Assembly (NCBI GenBank): GCA_023213215.1
Contig: CP096136.1
Span: 3,572,724-3,636,723 of the forward strand
From: Flavobacterium sp. JAD_PAG50586_2
Lineage (GTDB): Bacteria; Bacteroidota; Bacteroidia; Flavobacteriales; Flavobacteriaceae
Direction of reading: 5' to 3'
Length of the DNA: 64,000 nt
A program made the translations under genes and the position numbers. Positions 9,462-17,958 of this stretch are shown piece after piece; position 1 is the first letter of the stretch, and each line of letters opens with the position of its first letter. The notes below the pieces were generated by a model that saw only the letters and a program-made list of their open reading frames with translations, ran no database searches and was not told where the DNA came from.

Positions 9462-10424
9462 ATGAAAATATTAGCCAACGATGGAATTTCTAAAAGCGGG
9501 ATTAAAGCTCTGGAAAAAGGTGGTTTTGAAGTGATTACAACTAAAGTCGCTCAGGAACAGGTTGCCAATTACATCAACGAACATAAAGTAGACGTTATCA
9601 TTGTAAGAAGCGCTACCAAAGTACGCCAGGATATTATTGACAATTGCCCAAGCCTGAAAATCATAGGCCGTGGTGGCGTTGGAATGGATAACATTGATGT
9701 GGATTATGCCAGAGCGAAAGGATTACACGTAATCAATACACCAGCTTCATCGTCAGAAAGTGTGGCGGAACTGGTATTTGCACATTTGTTTACAGGTGTG
9801 CGTTTCCTTCAGGATGCTAACAGGAATATGCCTTTAGAAGGTGATACTAACTTTGAAGGTCTAAAGAAAGCTTACGCTAACGGAATCGAATTACGAGGAA
9901 AAACGCTTGGAATCATTGGGTTTGGACGTATTGGCCAGGCTGTGGCCAAAATGGCGCTTGGACTTGGAATGAGGGTAATTGCGGCCGATAAATTTGTACA
10001 TAATGCAGAGGTAAAAGTAGAATTCTACAACGGACAATTCATTAATGTTGAATTTGAAATGGAGCCTTTGGAAGATGTCTTCAAACACTCTGATTTTATT
10101 ACACTTCACGTTCCATCACAGGAAGGTTATGTAATTGGGAAGGAAGAAATTGCTTTAATGAAAGATAATGTGGGTATCGTAAACTGTGCCCGTGGCGGTG
10201 TTATTGATGAAGTGGCCTTAATTGAAGCCTTGGATGCTGATAAAATATTGTTTGCCGGTTTAGATGTGTTCGAGAACGAACCAACTCCGGAAATACAAAT
10301 CCTGATGCATCCAAAAATTTCACTAACGCCTCACATTGGAGCGGCAACATTGGAAGCTCAGGACCGAATCGGAACCGAATTAGCCGAGCAGGTTATCAGT
10401 CTTTTGAAAACGGAAAAAGTTTAA
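9462..10424 (+). CDS. serA: D-3-phosphoglycerate dehydrogenase (D-2-hydroxyacid dehydrogenase)
   Basis: NAD-dependent oxidoreductase; given serC next door, the substrate is most probably 3-phosphoglycerate, the first step of serine synthesis. The 320 residues comprise only catalytic and nucleotide-binding domains, with no C-terminal ACT regulatory domain, so serine feedback through ACT is absent. Visible motifs: RGGVGMDNID, NAD-binding GFGRIGQAVAK (about 151), catalytic Arg in NCARGGVIDE, Glu in DVFENEP and His in TPHIGAAT. A strong terminator follows at 10444. Confidence 0.9.
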   Translation: MKILANDGISKSGIKALEKGGFEVITTKVAQEQVANYINEHKVDVIIVRSATKVRQDIIDNCPSLKIIGRGGVGMDNIDVDYARAKGLHVINTPASSSESVAELVFAHLFTGVRFLQDANRNMPLEGDTNFEGLKKAYANGIELRGKTLGIIGFGRIGQAVAKMALGLGMRVIAADKFVHNAEVKVEFYNGQFINVEFEMEPLEDVFKHSDFITLHVPSQEGYVIGKEEIALMKDNVGIVNCARGGVIDEVALIEALDADKILFAGLDVFENEPTPEIQILMHPKISLTPHIGAATLEAQDRIGTELAEQVISLLKTEKV

Positions 10425-10443
10425 TTCTATTGCACTATATAGT

Positions 10444-10472
10444 AAAAAACCACGCTAATGGCGTGGTTTTTT
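10444..10472. terminator. Terminator after serA
   Basis: Perfect 12-bp stem AAAAAACCACGC / GCGTGGTTTTTT around a 5-base loop (TAATG), ending in a T run. Confidence 0.9.
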
Positions 10473-10484
10473 ATTATGTTAAAG

Positions 10485-10518
10485 TTGAACAACCTTCTTT
10501 TGCTTTTTTGTAAATTTG
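10485..10518 (+). promoter_or_regulatory. Promoter TTG-N23-TAAATTTG
   Basis: A -7 match TAAATTTG at 10511-10518, 16 bases before the ATG at 10535, with a TTG 23 bases upstream. The spacing is at the long end. Confidence 0.45.
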
Positions 10519-10534
10519 GGCAAACAAAAGAGCT

Positions 10535-10969
10535 ATGAAAAAGATCATTGTCCCCTTACTTTTCCTCGTTGTGTTGGCGTCCTGCCATTTCGATAAAAAC
10601 ATCACAACAAAAGCAAAAACTCCTGATAAATCAAAGGCTTCCGACAGAGTGCGTATTGCCAATGACTCATTAGAATATGAGGTCATTATCATTGACCCTG
10701 GTTTTAGTTCCTGGCTTGCAAGTACGGCTAGGCCAAGAAATTTCAATTCAGAAAGCTATTTGGAAGGACGTAATCAGGTTTATGTTACTGAGTGGAACAA
10801 TCGAGTAAATCAACCTCAGCGGTATAATCCGAATTTATACGAAATGAGAATTGACTACAATCCCAACATTCATTATGGATACGAAGTAAACTACTTGATT
10901 TACAATTATATGATTTACTTTCAGATGACCAATAAGCAACAGTTTGGCGGATTTGTTCCGAGACCATAA
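10535..10969 (+). CDS. DUF6146 family lipoprotein
   Basis: A 144-residue lipoprotein. The signal sequence MKKIIVPLLFLVVLASC ends in a lipobox Cys at residue 17, followed by a short Lys/Asp/Ser linker and a compact domain rich in Trp, Tyr and Asn (SWLASTARPRNFNSESYLE, ending FQMTNKQQFGGFVPRP). I recognise it as the Bacteroidota DUF6146 family, whose function is unknown. It lies 30 bases upstream of a small membrane protein, probably in one operon, anchored in the envelope. Confidence 0.75.
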   Translation: MKKIIVPLLFLVVLASCHFDKNITTKAKTPDKSKASDRVRIANDSLEYEVIIIDPGFSSWLASTARPRNFNSESYLEGRNQVYVTEWNNRVNQPQRYNPNLYEMRIDYNPNIHYGYEVNYLIYNYMIYFQMTNKQQFGGFVPRP

Positions 10970-10999
10970 ATTAAGTAGCTTTGTAGCCTTTAAACGATT

Positions 11000-11320
11000 A
11001 TGGGAAACTTCAAGGAACGTTGGAATATCAAATCAAACTGGCAGTTAGCTGTCATTTTTGTGGTATTTGCCGTTACTGGTTCAAGTGCAGCCTATCTTTC
11101 CAAACCCATTTTGGCATTCTTTGGTATTAACAAGGATTCCGTTTCCGGATGGATTTATTATCCTTTATACATTATTCTTATCTTTCCCGTTTACCAGGTT
11201 TTGTTGGTTAGTTACGGATTCCTCTTTGGTCAGTTCGAATTCTTTTGGGCCTTTGAAAAGAAAATGCTGCGAAGTTGTGGCTTGGGATTTTTAGTTAAAC
11301 AAAAAAAAAGGCCCAAATAA
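11000..11320 (+). CDS. DUF6787-like small membrane protein
   Basis: 106 residues with two hydrophobic segments (about 16-37 and 49-75) and a basic C-terminus (FLVKQKKRPK). The core (KPILAFFGINKDSVSGWIYY and the FGQFEFFWAFEKKM segment) matches a conserved Bacteroidota inner-membrane family, probably DUF6787. Function is unknown. It follows the DUF6146 lipoprotein by 30 bases and is probably co-transcribed with it. Confidence 0.65.
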   Translation: MGNFKERWNIKSNWQLAVIFVVFAVTGSSAAYLSKPILAFFGINKDSVSGWIYYPLYIILIFPVYQVLLVSYGFLFGQFEFFWAFEKKMLRSCGLGFLVKQKKRPK

Positions 11321-11367
11321 CTTTGAGACTTCTTCTTCAAAAAACAATAATCTACCTAACTAATCAT

Positions 11368-12039
11368 TCATTTTGCTTTGCTGACTAAATTAAAGAAATC
11401 ATTTCTGTTTTCTTTGTCATTAAAACAGCCGCCATATTGTATTGTTGAAGTAAAGCTACTTTCATCATTAATTCCCCTACTCGAAACGCATAAATGTTTA
11501 GCCTCCATAACAACAATTACATCTTCTGTTTCTAAAGCTGCTTTTAGTTCATTAAAAATCTGCACTGTCAGACGTTCCTGCACCTGAGGCCTTCTTGAAT
11601 AATAATCTACTATTCGGTTCAATTTCGATAAACCAATAACTTTTGCATTAGGAATATAACCTATATGTGCCTTACCAAATATTGGCAAAAAGTGATGCTC
11701 ACAGGTTGAATTGAAATTAATATCAGCTTCCACCAACATTTTGTTGTAGTTGTAAGTGTTATCAAAGACAGATATTTTAGGTTTATTATCCGGATGCAAT
11801 CCCGCAAAGATCTCCTGAATAAACATTTTCGCTACCCTATGTGGCGTACCTTTTAAGCTGTCATCGTCCATATTCAATCCTATTTCTTCCATAATGTGGA
11901 AAAAATGTTTTTCTATGGATGCCAATTTATCTTTGTCAGATTTTAGGAAAGCATCAACCCTCAGTGGAGTTTCAGCAGAAGTCATTTGATGATTGTCACC
12001 TATCATTTCAAATAATTCTTTTTCAATGGATGTGTTCAT
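11368..12039 (-). CDS. folE: GTP cyclohydrolase I
   Basis: Converts GTP to 7,8-dihydroneopterin triphosphate, the first step to folate or tetrahydrobiopterin; a cytosolic homodecamer with zinc. 223 residues. The zinc and catalytic residues are in TCEHHFLPIFGKAHIGYIP and HLCVSSRGI, and the substrate-binding segment RRPQVQERLTVQI is intact. The N-terminal extension (about 40 residues) is normal for the type. Two identical palindromes sit immediately upstream (12055-12086), so it is likely under a dedicated repressor, which suggests a conditionally expressed copy rather than the constitutive folate gene. I cannot see whether another folE exists. Confidence 0.93.
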   Translation of the reverse strand: MNTSIEKELFEMIGDNHQMTSAETPLRVDAFLKSDKDKLASIEKHFFHIMEEIGLNMDDDSLKGTPHRVAKMFIQEIFAGLHPDNKPKISVFDNTYNYNKMLVEADINFNSTCEHHFLPIFGKAHIGYIPNAKVIGLSKLNRIVDYYSRRPQVQERLTVQIFNELKAALETEDVIVVMEAKHLCVSSRGINDESSFTSTIQYGGCFNDKENRNDFFNLVSKAK

Positions 12040-12054
12040 AAAGAATTAATTATT

Positions 12055-12086
12055 TTGTTAAACAAAAGAACGAAATTGTTAAACAA
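12055..12086 (-). promoter_or_regulatory. Two palindromic operators upstream of folE
   Basis: TTGTTAAACAA occurs exactly at 12055-12065 and again at 12076-12086. Each has TTGTT/AACAA arms, and the centres are 21 bp apart, two helical turns. The first ends 16 bases before the folE ATG (12037-12039), so a bound protein would cover the promoter or start region. I infer a dimeric repressor, perhaps the MerR/LitR light-responsive type known to control folE with photolyase genes elsewhere; the regulator is not in the window. Confidence 0.6.
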
Positions 12087-12193
12087 AACAAATAACTTCA
12101 ATGCACTTATAATTTATTCTACTATAATAAAACCTTATACTTCGTGAACAAAAATGTTTTTTATGACATGGATTTAGATTAGTGAACAATTTA

Positions 12194-12484
12194 CTATTCC
12201 CGTTTTATCTTATAAACATACAACCAGGTCAATGTAAAGGTTGGAATAAAATCGACAACAGGTATAAGCTCTTCGGCAAAATCAAACAAACCCGCAAACC
12301 TTCCGGTTTTACCTTTGTACATAGTGGTTAATACAAGTGCTGAAAAAGGTGCCCAGAGCAAAGCCAATGGAGGAAATACAGTTGGAGTCATTCCGATTAT
12401 ATCGAATAAAATACTTAGCAATAGCTTGGCAGTCTTAACGGACTCTGAAGTCTTAACGGCTGTAACTGATTTGTTTTTATACAT
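12194..12484 (-). CDS. Small hypothetical membrane protein
   Basis: 96 residues with hydrophobic stretches about 22-52 (LLLSILFDIIGMTPTVFPPL and LALLWAPFSALVL) and about 74-90 (VDFIPTFTLTWLYVYKI), basic at both ends, consistent with two or three membrane passes. I do not recognise the family. It stands alone between folE and the divergent lolD. Confidence 0.6.
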   Translation of the reverse strand: MYKNKSVTAVKTSESVKTAKLLLSILFDIIGMTPTVFPPLALLWAPFSALVLTTMYKGKTGRFAGLFDFAEELIPVVDFIPTFTLTWLYVYKIKRE

Positions 12485-12562
12485 TTCTTAAAATTTTACA
12501 TCCGTTATGCAATTCTAATGCCAAAGTTGAAAAGTAGCAAAATCAGTTAGCTAATTACACAA

Positions 12563-12570
12563 TATCTTTG
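12563..12570 (+). promoter_or_regulatory. -7 element TATCTTTG
   Basis: Exact TAnnTTTG consensus 23 bases before the lolD start; no convincing -33 box. Confidence 0.4.
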
Positions 12571-12593
12571 TTACTTTGTGAAAAACCAATTCG

Positions 12594-13256
12594 ATGATTA
12601 CTGCCAGCAATATCCATAAATACTACGATAATTTACATGTTTTAAAAGGAGTCGATTTACACATTAAGCAAGGTGAAATTGTATCGATAGTTGGTGCGTC
12701 CGGAGCAGGAAAAACTACCTTGCTACAAATCCTTGGAACCTTAGATTATCCTTCCAAATCAAAAGAAACTTCACTTCAGATAAATGGAGAAAACATACTG
12801 GAAATGAAAGACAAAGCGTTGTCTAAGTTTAGAAACACTCACTTGGGTTTTATCTTTCAGTTTCATCAGTTATTACCAGAATTTACTGCTTTGGAAAACG
12901 TTTGTATTCCAGCCTATATTGCCGGAAAAGAAAAAGCTGCAACCGAAACTGAAGCCAAAAGATTACTCGATTATCTTGGCTTATCCGAAAGGGTCAATCA
13001 CAAGCCAAACGAACTTTCCGGTGGTGAACAACAACGGGTTGCTGTAGCCCGTGCTTTGATAAACAAACCGGCAGTTATCTTTGCCGATGAACCTTCGGGA
13101 AATTTAGATACCGCTTCGGCTGAGAATTTACACCAGCTGTTTTTTAAACTGAGGGATGAATTTGGGCAAACCTTTGTTATTGTTACGCACAACGAAGAGT
13201 TTGCTAATATGGCCGACAGGAAGCTTGTAATGAAAGATGGACTAATAGTAACGTAA
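12594..13256 (+). CDS. lolD: Lipoprotein-releasing ABC transporter ATP-binding protein
   Basis: ATPase of the LolCDE type that drives release of outer-membrane lipoproteins from the inner membrane; 220 residues, the usual length. Walker [10 protein letters not shown] (about 36), Q-loop [10 protein letters not shown], signature [15 protein letters not shown] and Walker [14 protein letters not shown] are all intact, followed by the H-loop VIVTHNEE. No lolC/E permease is adjacent, so it must pair with one encoded elsewhere; a generic MacB-type export ATPase is the alternative. It overlaps the next gene by one base (TAATG), indicating translational coupling. Confidence 0.88.
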   Translation: MITASNIHKYYDNLHVLKGVDLHIKQGEIVSIVGASGAGKTTLLQILGTLDYPSKSKETSLQINGENILEMKDKALSKFRNTHLGFIFQFHQLLPEFTALENVCIPAYIAGKEKAATETEAKRLLDYLGLSERVNHKPNELSGGEQQRVAVARALINKPAVIFADEPSGNLDTASAENLHQLFFKLRDEFGQTFVIVTHNEEFANMADRKLVMKDGLIVT

Positions 13257-14952
13257 TGATATTAATCCTACTGAGCTGGTGCTACATTTTTTTTACAGCA
13301 GTTACTTTCGGGATTGCTTTCTCTAAAGTCATGCGCATACAGCTTTTGGATAGTACCACCACTATTTTTGGCTTATTTTCCATCACGGTTTTGGGAACTT
13401 TATGGGCGTTTTTTGGACCGATTGGGATTATTTTTCATAGTATATTATTAACCTTATCAGTTTTGTTTTGGCATAAAAACAAGGATGCGTTTACAGCAAT
13501 CTGGCAGCATACTGTATCCAAAATCAAGTCATACCCCCTCCCTTTTAAAATCCTATTGGCTGTTAGCAGCTTTTTGATACTGGCGCAAAGTGCCGCACTT
13601 CCGTTTATTATTGATAATGAAAGTTACTACATCCAAACTATTAAATGGCTCAACGAATATGGTTTGGTGAAAGGTTTAGCGAATCTGCATCTATTTTTCG
13701 GTCAAACCAGCGGTTGGCATATTACACAAAGTGTTTACAGTTTTTCATTTTTGTATGACCGGTTTAACGACCTGAATGGTTTCTGCATGTTACTCCTCAA
13801 CTTCTTTGCTTTTGAGTCACTCCACGCCTATTTAACTAAAGGAAACCGATTGGACCTGGTCTTCGGTTTATTGCCTTTGGCTTATGCGTTCCTGTTTCAG
13901 TTCATCAGTTCACCATCACCCGATTTTCCTGTTTATGTATTTGGCTTTTTAGTGTTTTCAGTCTATCTGCAAAAGGATGTTAACAGAGATAGCTTTATTT
14001 TTATTTCGATACTGGCATTGTTTGCCTTTTTTATAAAGGTTACGGCTGTCATTTTACTTTTGTTTCCATTTATCTTATTAATCCGGAATTTTAAGGTTTT
14101 GAAAAGCACAGTCCTTCCATTACTGACTATTTCCTTCGGGGTTGTTCTTTTATTTGTATTGAAAAACAGTATGCTGACAGGTTATCCGCTTTTCCCATTG
14201 CTTTGCTTTAGATTAAGTGAACTCGATTATACGGTTCCAAACATTATAATGGATTTTTTCTTTAGCAAAAGCATGCTCAATTCTTTCTACATTGACAATA
14301 GTCTTTTTGCCTCGGCATCTTTAACCGATTTAATGAAGCACTATTTCCTTCATAACGGAATGGCGGGTTATATCGGAATTCTATCTGTTATGATGCTTTT
14401 AATAACGCCAATAGTAATCATCAGAAACCGATTTTCAAAACATCTCTGGATTATCTATTTTGCTTTTATTGCCTTAGGGGGTTGCTTTGCATCAGTTCTG
14501 CACAGTACCGCTTTTATGTTTATTTCACGCTTTTCTTTGTATTGCTGTTGCTCTCGGTTTTCATTTCAAGCCAACGTTGGATTTGGATTGTTCGGCTATA
14601 TGGCTTAAGCTTATTTATTGTTGCTATTTTAGTTTTTATTCCAATTTCCTTTGGAAGCCTGACAGCCAATAATCTGTTAAGCCAAAACAATACTATTCAT
14701 TTCAGGAACATTTTAATACCTGAACCCAATAGTAAATGGAACCCTGAATTCAAAGGTTCCAGCGTAGGCAATATGATTTATCAGACGCCAATTGACAATT
14801 CTTTCTTTTGGGTAACCGGAAATGGAAAACTGCCGTGCGTGAATGAAATGCAGATAGAATACTTTGAACACGGCTTTCTCTATATCCCACAACAGCGGAG
14901 CATTGATTTAAATGATGGATTTTATGCCCAAAAAATAAGCGGCCATGAATAA
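13256..14952 (+). CDS. LIC_10190-family polytopic membrane protein, frameshifted
   Basis: Large inner-membrane protein with about a dozen hydrophobic segments. The conserved block IDNESYYIQTIKWLNEYGLV around residue 120 identifies the LIC_10190 family, which resembles membrane glycosyltransferases but has no proven function. The first frame ends at 14608 with a non-family tail (YCCCSRFSF). From about 14535 the -1 frame carries on with the expected hydrophobic sequence LLLLSVFISSQRWIWIV through to 14952. The break lies in the T4 run 14531-14534, where one extra T restores SRFFFVLLLL. It is coupled to lolD upstream and overlaps the TIGR02757 gene by 8 bases. Confidence 0.65.
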
Positions 14953-15709
14953 GGAAGAACTCAAGGAGTTCCTTGATGCAAAGGTAATCCAATACAACAC
15001 CTCAGACTTTATCAACTCCGATCCTATTCAGATTCCGCATCAGTTTTCAGTAAAGGAAGATATTGAAATTGCGGCTTTCCTAACAGCCACAATTGCCTGG
15101 GGAAACCGCAAGATGATTATCAATAATAGCAAACGCATGATGGCGCTGATGGGAGATTCTCCGTATGACTTTGTAATGAGCCATTCGGAAACGCAGCTCG
15201 AAAACCTAAACGGCTTTGTTCACCGCACCTTCAACAGCGATGACTTCGTTACATTTATCAAATCACTGCAACATGTTTATACTAATCATAACGGACTTGA
15301 AGCAGCTTTCGCCAAAAACCAACAACCCTTGACAATGCAGCCCGGAATATCAGAATTCAAGAAGCTTTTCTTTGAAGTTAACCATCAGCAGCGTACCACA
15401 AAACACGTTTCAGATCCACTTCAGGGATCTGCGGCAAAACGGATCAACATGTTTTTAAGATGGATGGTGCGCGAGGATAAAAGTGGAGTCGATTTTGGGA
15501 TATGGAAAAGCATCCCAATGGCGTCACTCTCCTGTCCATTAGATGTGCATTCCGGAAATGTTGCCCGAAAGTTGGGTCTGCTAAAACGAAAACAAAACGA
15601 TGGAAAAGCTTTAGCTGAACTTGATACTTATCTGCGACAGCTTGATGCAAATGACCCAGTAAAATATGATTTTGCACTTTTTGGACTGGGCGTGTTTGAA
15701 GGGTTTTAA
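14945..15709 (+). CDS. TIGR02757 family protein
   Basis: 254 residues, cytosolic, matching the TIGR02757 (DUF2400) family. Characteristic segments are ATIAWGNRKMI (about 49), KRINMFLRWMVREDKSGVDF (about 165) and the nearby PLDVHSGNVARKLGLL. The helix-rich fold resembles helix-hairpin-helix DNA glycosylases, but no activity has been shown. It overlaps the preceding membrane gene by 8 bases, so the three genes from lolD are one operon. Confidence 0.85.
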   Translation: MNKEELKEFLDAKVIQYNTSDFINSDPIQIPHQFSVKEDIEIAAFLTATIAWGNRKMIINNSKRMMALMGDSPYDFVMSHSETQLENLNGFVHRTFNSDDFVTFIKSLQHVYTNHNGLEAAFAKNQQPLTMQPGISEFKKLFFEVNHQQRTTKHVSDPLQGSAAKRINMFLRWMVREDKSGVDFGIWKSIPMASLSCPLDVHSGNVARKLGLLKRKQNDGKALAELDTYLRQLDANDPVKYDFALFGLGVFEGF

Positions 15710-15776
15710 AGGAGGAAAAAGGGAAAAGCTAAAATGTTTTCCTTACCCCTAATCCCTCTTTGCTTATCCCTTATAA

Positions 15777-16211
15777 TTAAACCACCTGCAACTCTGTTGC
15801 AATTGCAATCCTGTTCCATGCATTAATGGTAGTAATCATCATGATAATCATTGCTACATAGCTTTTGTCAAACAATTCTATGGCCTTATTATAGGTGGCA
15901 TCCGAAAGGCCTTTTTGTATCAGTGTGATTTCTTCAGTCATTGCAAGGATGGTTCTTTCCTCTTCGGTGTAGAGTTTGGTTTCTTTCCAGGCGTTCAACA
16001 GGTAGATTTTTTGCTCGGTCATTCCAAACTTACGCGCGTCTTTGGTGTGCAGGTCAATACAGTAAGCACAGCCATTAATTTGGGAAGCTCTAATTTTTAT
16101 AAGCTCTTTGTGTATAGGATCTAAGGAAGTAGCCGCAATGTATTTTTCTAATCCCATCATTGCCTTGTAGGCTTCAGGTTCTGTTTCTAAAATGTTTACT
16201 CTTGTGTTCAT
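15777..16211 (-). CDS. Carboxymuconolactone decarboxylase family (AhpD-like) protein
   Basis: About 144-residue all-alpha protein with the AhpD-type redox motif CAYCIDLHTKDARKFG. The two cysteines and the following His form the proton-relay and thiol site of alkylhydroperoxidase-like enzymes. The frame is open for nine more codons, but the start at 16211 (MNTRVNILETEPEAYKAMMG) fits the family. A Crp/Fnr-type regulator is encoded 78 bases upstream on the same strand and may control it. Confidence 0.85.
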   Translation of the reverse strand: MNTRVNILETEPEAYKAMMGLEKYIAATSLDPIHKELIKIRASQINGCAYCIDLHTKDARKFGMTEQKIYLLNAWKETKLYTEEERTILAMTEEITLIQKGLSDATYNKAIELFDKSYVAMIIMMITTINAWNRIAIATELQVV

Positions 16212-16288
16212 TTTGATTGTTTTTAAAGTTCGATACAAAGATCCGCTGTATCCTTTTCAAAAAACTTGAACTACTTCAAGAAATCACT

Positions 16289-16858
16289 TTACACTTTCCC
16301 TGCCCTAATTTTGCTCATAAACTCGGCACTGAAGTCTAAATAAGAAGCCAGCATATATTGCGGAATGCGCTGTACAAACTCAGGCTGCAAGTTATTGAAG
16401 AAATGATAGCGCTCTTCAGCCGATTGAGTATAGAGGTATTTGATGCGCATTTGGTAAGCAGCAAAGGATTTCTGAAGGATTAACCTAAAATAGCGTTCCA
16501 TTTTTGGCAACCGAACCAACAGTTTCTCAAGATGATCGGTATCAATTGCTAAGACCTCTGAATTTTCTACTGCCTGTATATAAAAGTGCGTCGGACGTTG
16601 GGTCTGAAGGCTCATATAGTCGGTAATCCACCAGTTTTCGATAGCAAACTGCAGGGTCTGTTCATTGCCCTTTTCATTGATAATGTACAATCGCAGGCAG
16701 CCTTTGAGAACAAAATACTGGGTACTACAGAGACTGCCTTCATGCAACAACAGCGATTTCTTCTTAAAATTTTCGTTTTTGAAAAAGGAAATTACAATCG
16801 CTGCTTCGGCATCGTCCAAGACAATAAACTTCCTGATATGTGTAATAAGTTGGTCCAT
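16289..16858 (-). CDS. Crp/Fnr family transcriptional regulator
   Basis: 189 residues. The N-terminal cyclic-nucleotide-binding beta-roll (about 10-125: LLLHEGSLCSTQYFVLKGCL) is followed by a dimerisation helix and a C-terminal helix-turn-helix-like end (QYMLASYLDFSAEFMSKIR). The HTH ends abruptly shortly after, as in many Bacteroidota Crp paralogues, so its DNA-binding specificity cannot be predicted. The ligand is unknown. It probably responds to stress, given the AhpD-like gene downstream. Confidence 0.85.
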   Translation of the reverse strand: MDQLITHIRKFIVLDDAEAAIVISFFKNENFKKKSLLLHEGSLCSTQYFVLKGCLRLYIINEKGNEQTLQFAIENWWITDYMSLQTQRPTHFYIQAVENSEVLAIDTDHLEKLLVRLPKMERYFRLILQKSFAAYQMRIKYLYTQSAEERYHFFNNLQPEFVQRIPQYMLASYLDFSAEFMSKIRAGKV

Positions 16859-16874
16859 TTAACAAATATAATAA

Positions 16875-16906
16875 TAAAAAAAGCGAAGGTTTTTTTCCTT
16901 CGCTTT
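16875..16906 (-). terminator. Terminator of the copper-type operon
   Basis: Stem AAAGCGAAGG / CCTTCGCTTT with a 7-base loop, followed on the minus strand by a T run. It closes the operon ending at 17008. Confidence 0.8.
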
Positions 16907-17007
16907 CCGATTTGTCCCAATCAGTAACCTAAATTACTTAACAGAGTATAAAGTTACTAAAACTTCTTTTTGTATAATTGTGTTTAACGTTGTTTTAACC
17001 TCCTTGT

Positions 17008-17955
17008 TTACAGGCTGTAATTCAAATTAACACTCCAGCGATAATTCGCTTCAACCCTACCTGATGACAGGTTTTGATTAATCGGCAGCATAACATTGGC
17101 ACCAAGTGAAAACTTATCTTTCCCCAATTCAAATCCCATTTTGCTAAACACTATATCGCCCGAAGTTTTCCTTACCTTTTCAGAATATTGGGTATTGCTT
17201 CCGTACACTTCTCCTGCTAAACCCAACTGTGGCGCAAAGGAGAACTTCTTGGTTTCCTGCAGATAAAAGAAAGTGCCTGAATAATTCAATTGATTCCCAA
17301 ATTGATAGCGTTTGTCGTTTTGAGTTTTGATTACGTAATTAAGCATGGTGTTTAGCCCAAACTTTTTACGCTTAACAGTATATTCGACAGCCAAAAGATA
17401 ATCCCAGCTTCCTGTACCTACCTGAAAACTTGGATTCACAGCCCCTGCATTTGATGCATCAAACTTACCTGTAGGTGCTTTAACTCCAACACCAATTTGC
17501 AGATTGTGCACTAAAAATGTGCTATCCTTATGGGTTTGGTATAAACTATACATTGCCAAAACCGTAATATCCCCAAGTCCGTTGATGCTTTGTTTCCCTA
17601 CTTGTGTTTCCTTATTGTGGAAATGATAAGGTATCAAAGCCGATAGCTGGATTTTCTTAGTCACAGGTATTCTGCCCCAAGCCTGTATAGTATTGAAATC
17701 TTCTTTATACCAAGGCGAATTACTATACAATCCATCGGTACTTTTATACTGTTGGTTGAAGTACCTAACACCCAAAAAATTAGAGTTGAGCAACGAGGCA
17801 AAACCCATACTTCCTCCGCTTGCCGAGCAACCACACGCATCACACATAAGTTCATAGGGTGCAGGAAGGGAATTGGAAAAGGGATTGGTAAATCTTCTTT
17901 CTGTAGCGTTTGCCAACTGAAATGCAACTAGTAGTAATACTATATATTTTTTCAT
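17008..17955 (-). CDS. Outer-membrane beta-barrel protein with CDACGC motif
   Basis: 315 residues with a signal peptide (MKKYIVLLLVAFQLANA). A cysteine-rich segment at about 38-46, CDACGCSASGG, is likely to bind metal. After it come alternating beta-strands ending in an aromatic strand (RWSVNLNYSL), as in outer-membrane barrels. It lies three bases after the di-haem peroxidase gene and is the last gene of the MbnP/MbnH operon. I infer a role in copper handling or export; the family has no firmly assigned function. Confidence 0.7.
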   Translation of the reverse strand: MKKYIVLLLVAFQLANATERRFTNPFSNSLPAPYELMCDACGCSASGGSMGFASLLNSNFLGVRYFNQQYKSTDGLYSNSPWYKEDFNTIQAWGRIPVTKKIQLSALIPYHFHNKETQVGKQSINGLGDITVLAMYSLYQTHKDSTFLVHNLQIGVGVKAPTGKFDASNAGAVNPSFQVGTGSWDYLLAVEYTVKRKKFGLNTMLNYVIKTQNDKRYQFGNQLNYSGTFFYLQETKKFSFAPQLGLAGEVYGSNTQYSEKVRKTSGDIVFSKMGFELGKDKFSLGANVMLPINQNLSSGRVEANYRWSVNLNYSL

Positions 17956-17958
17956 GAT

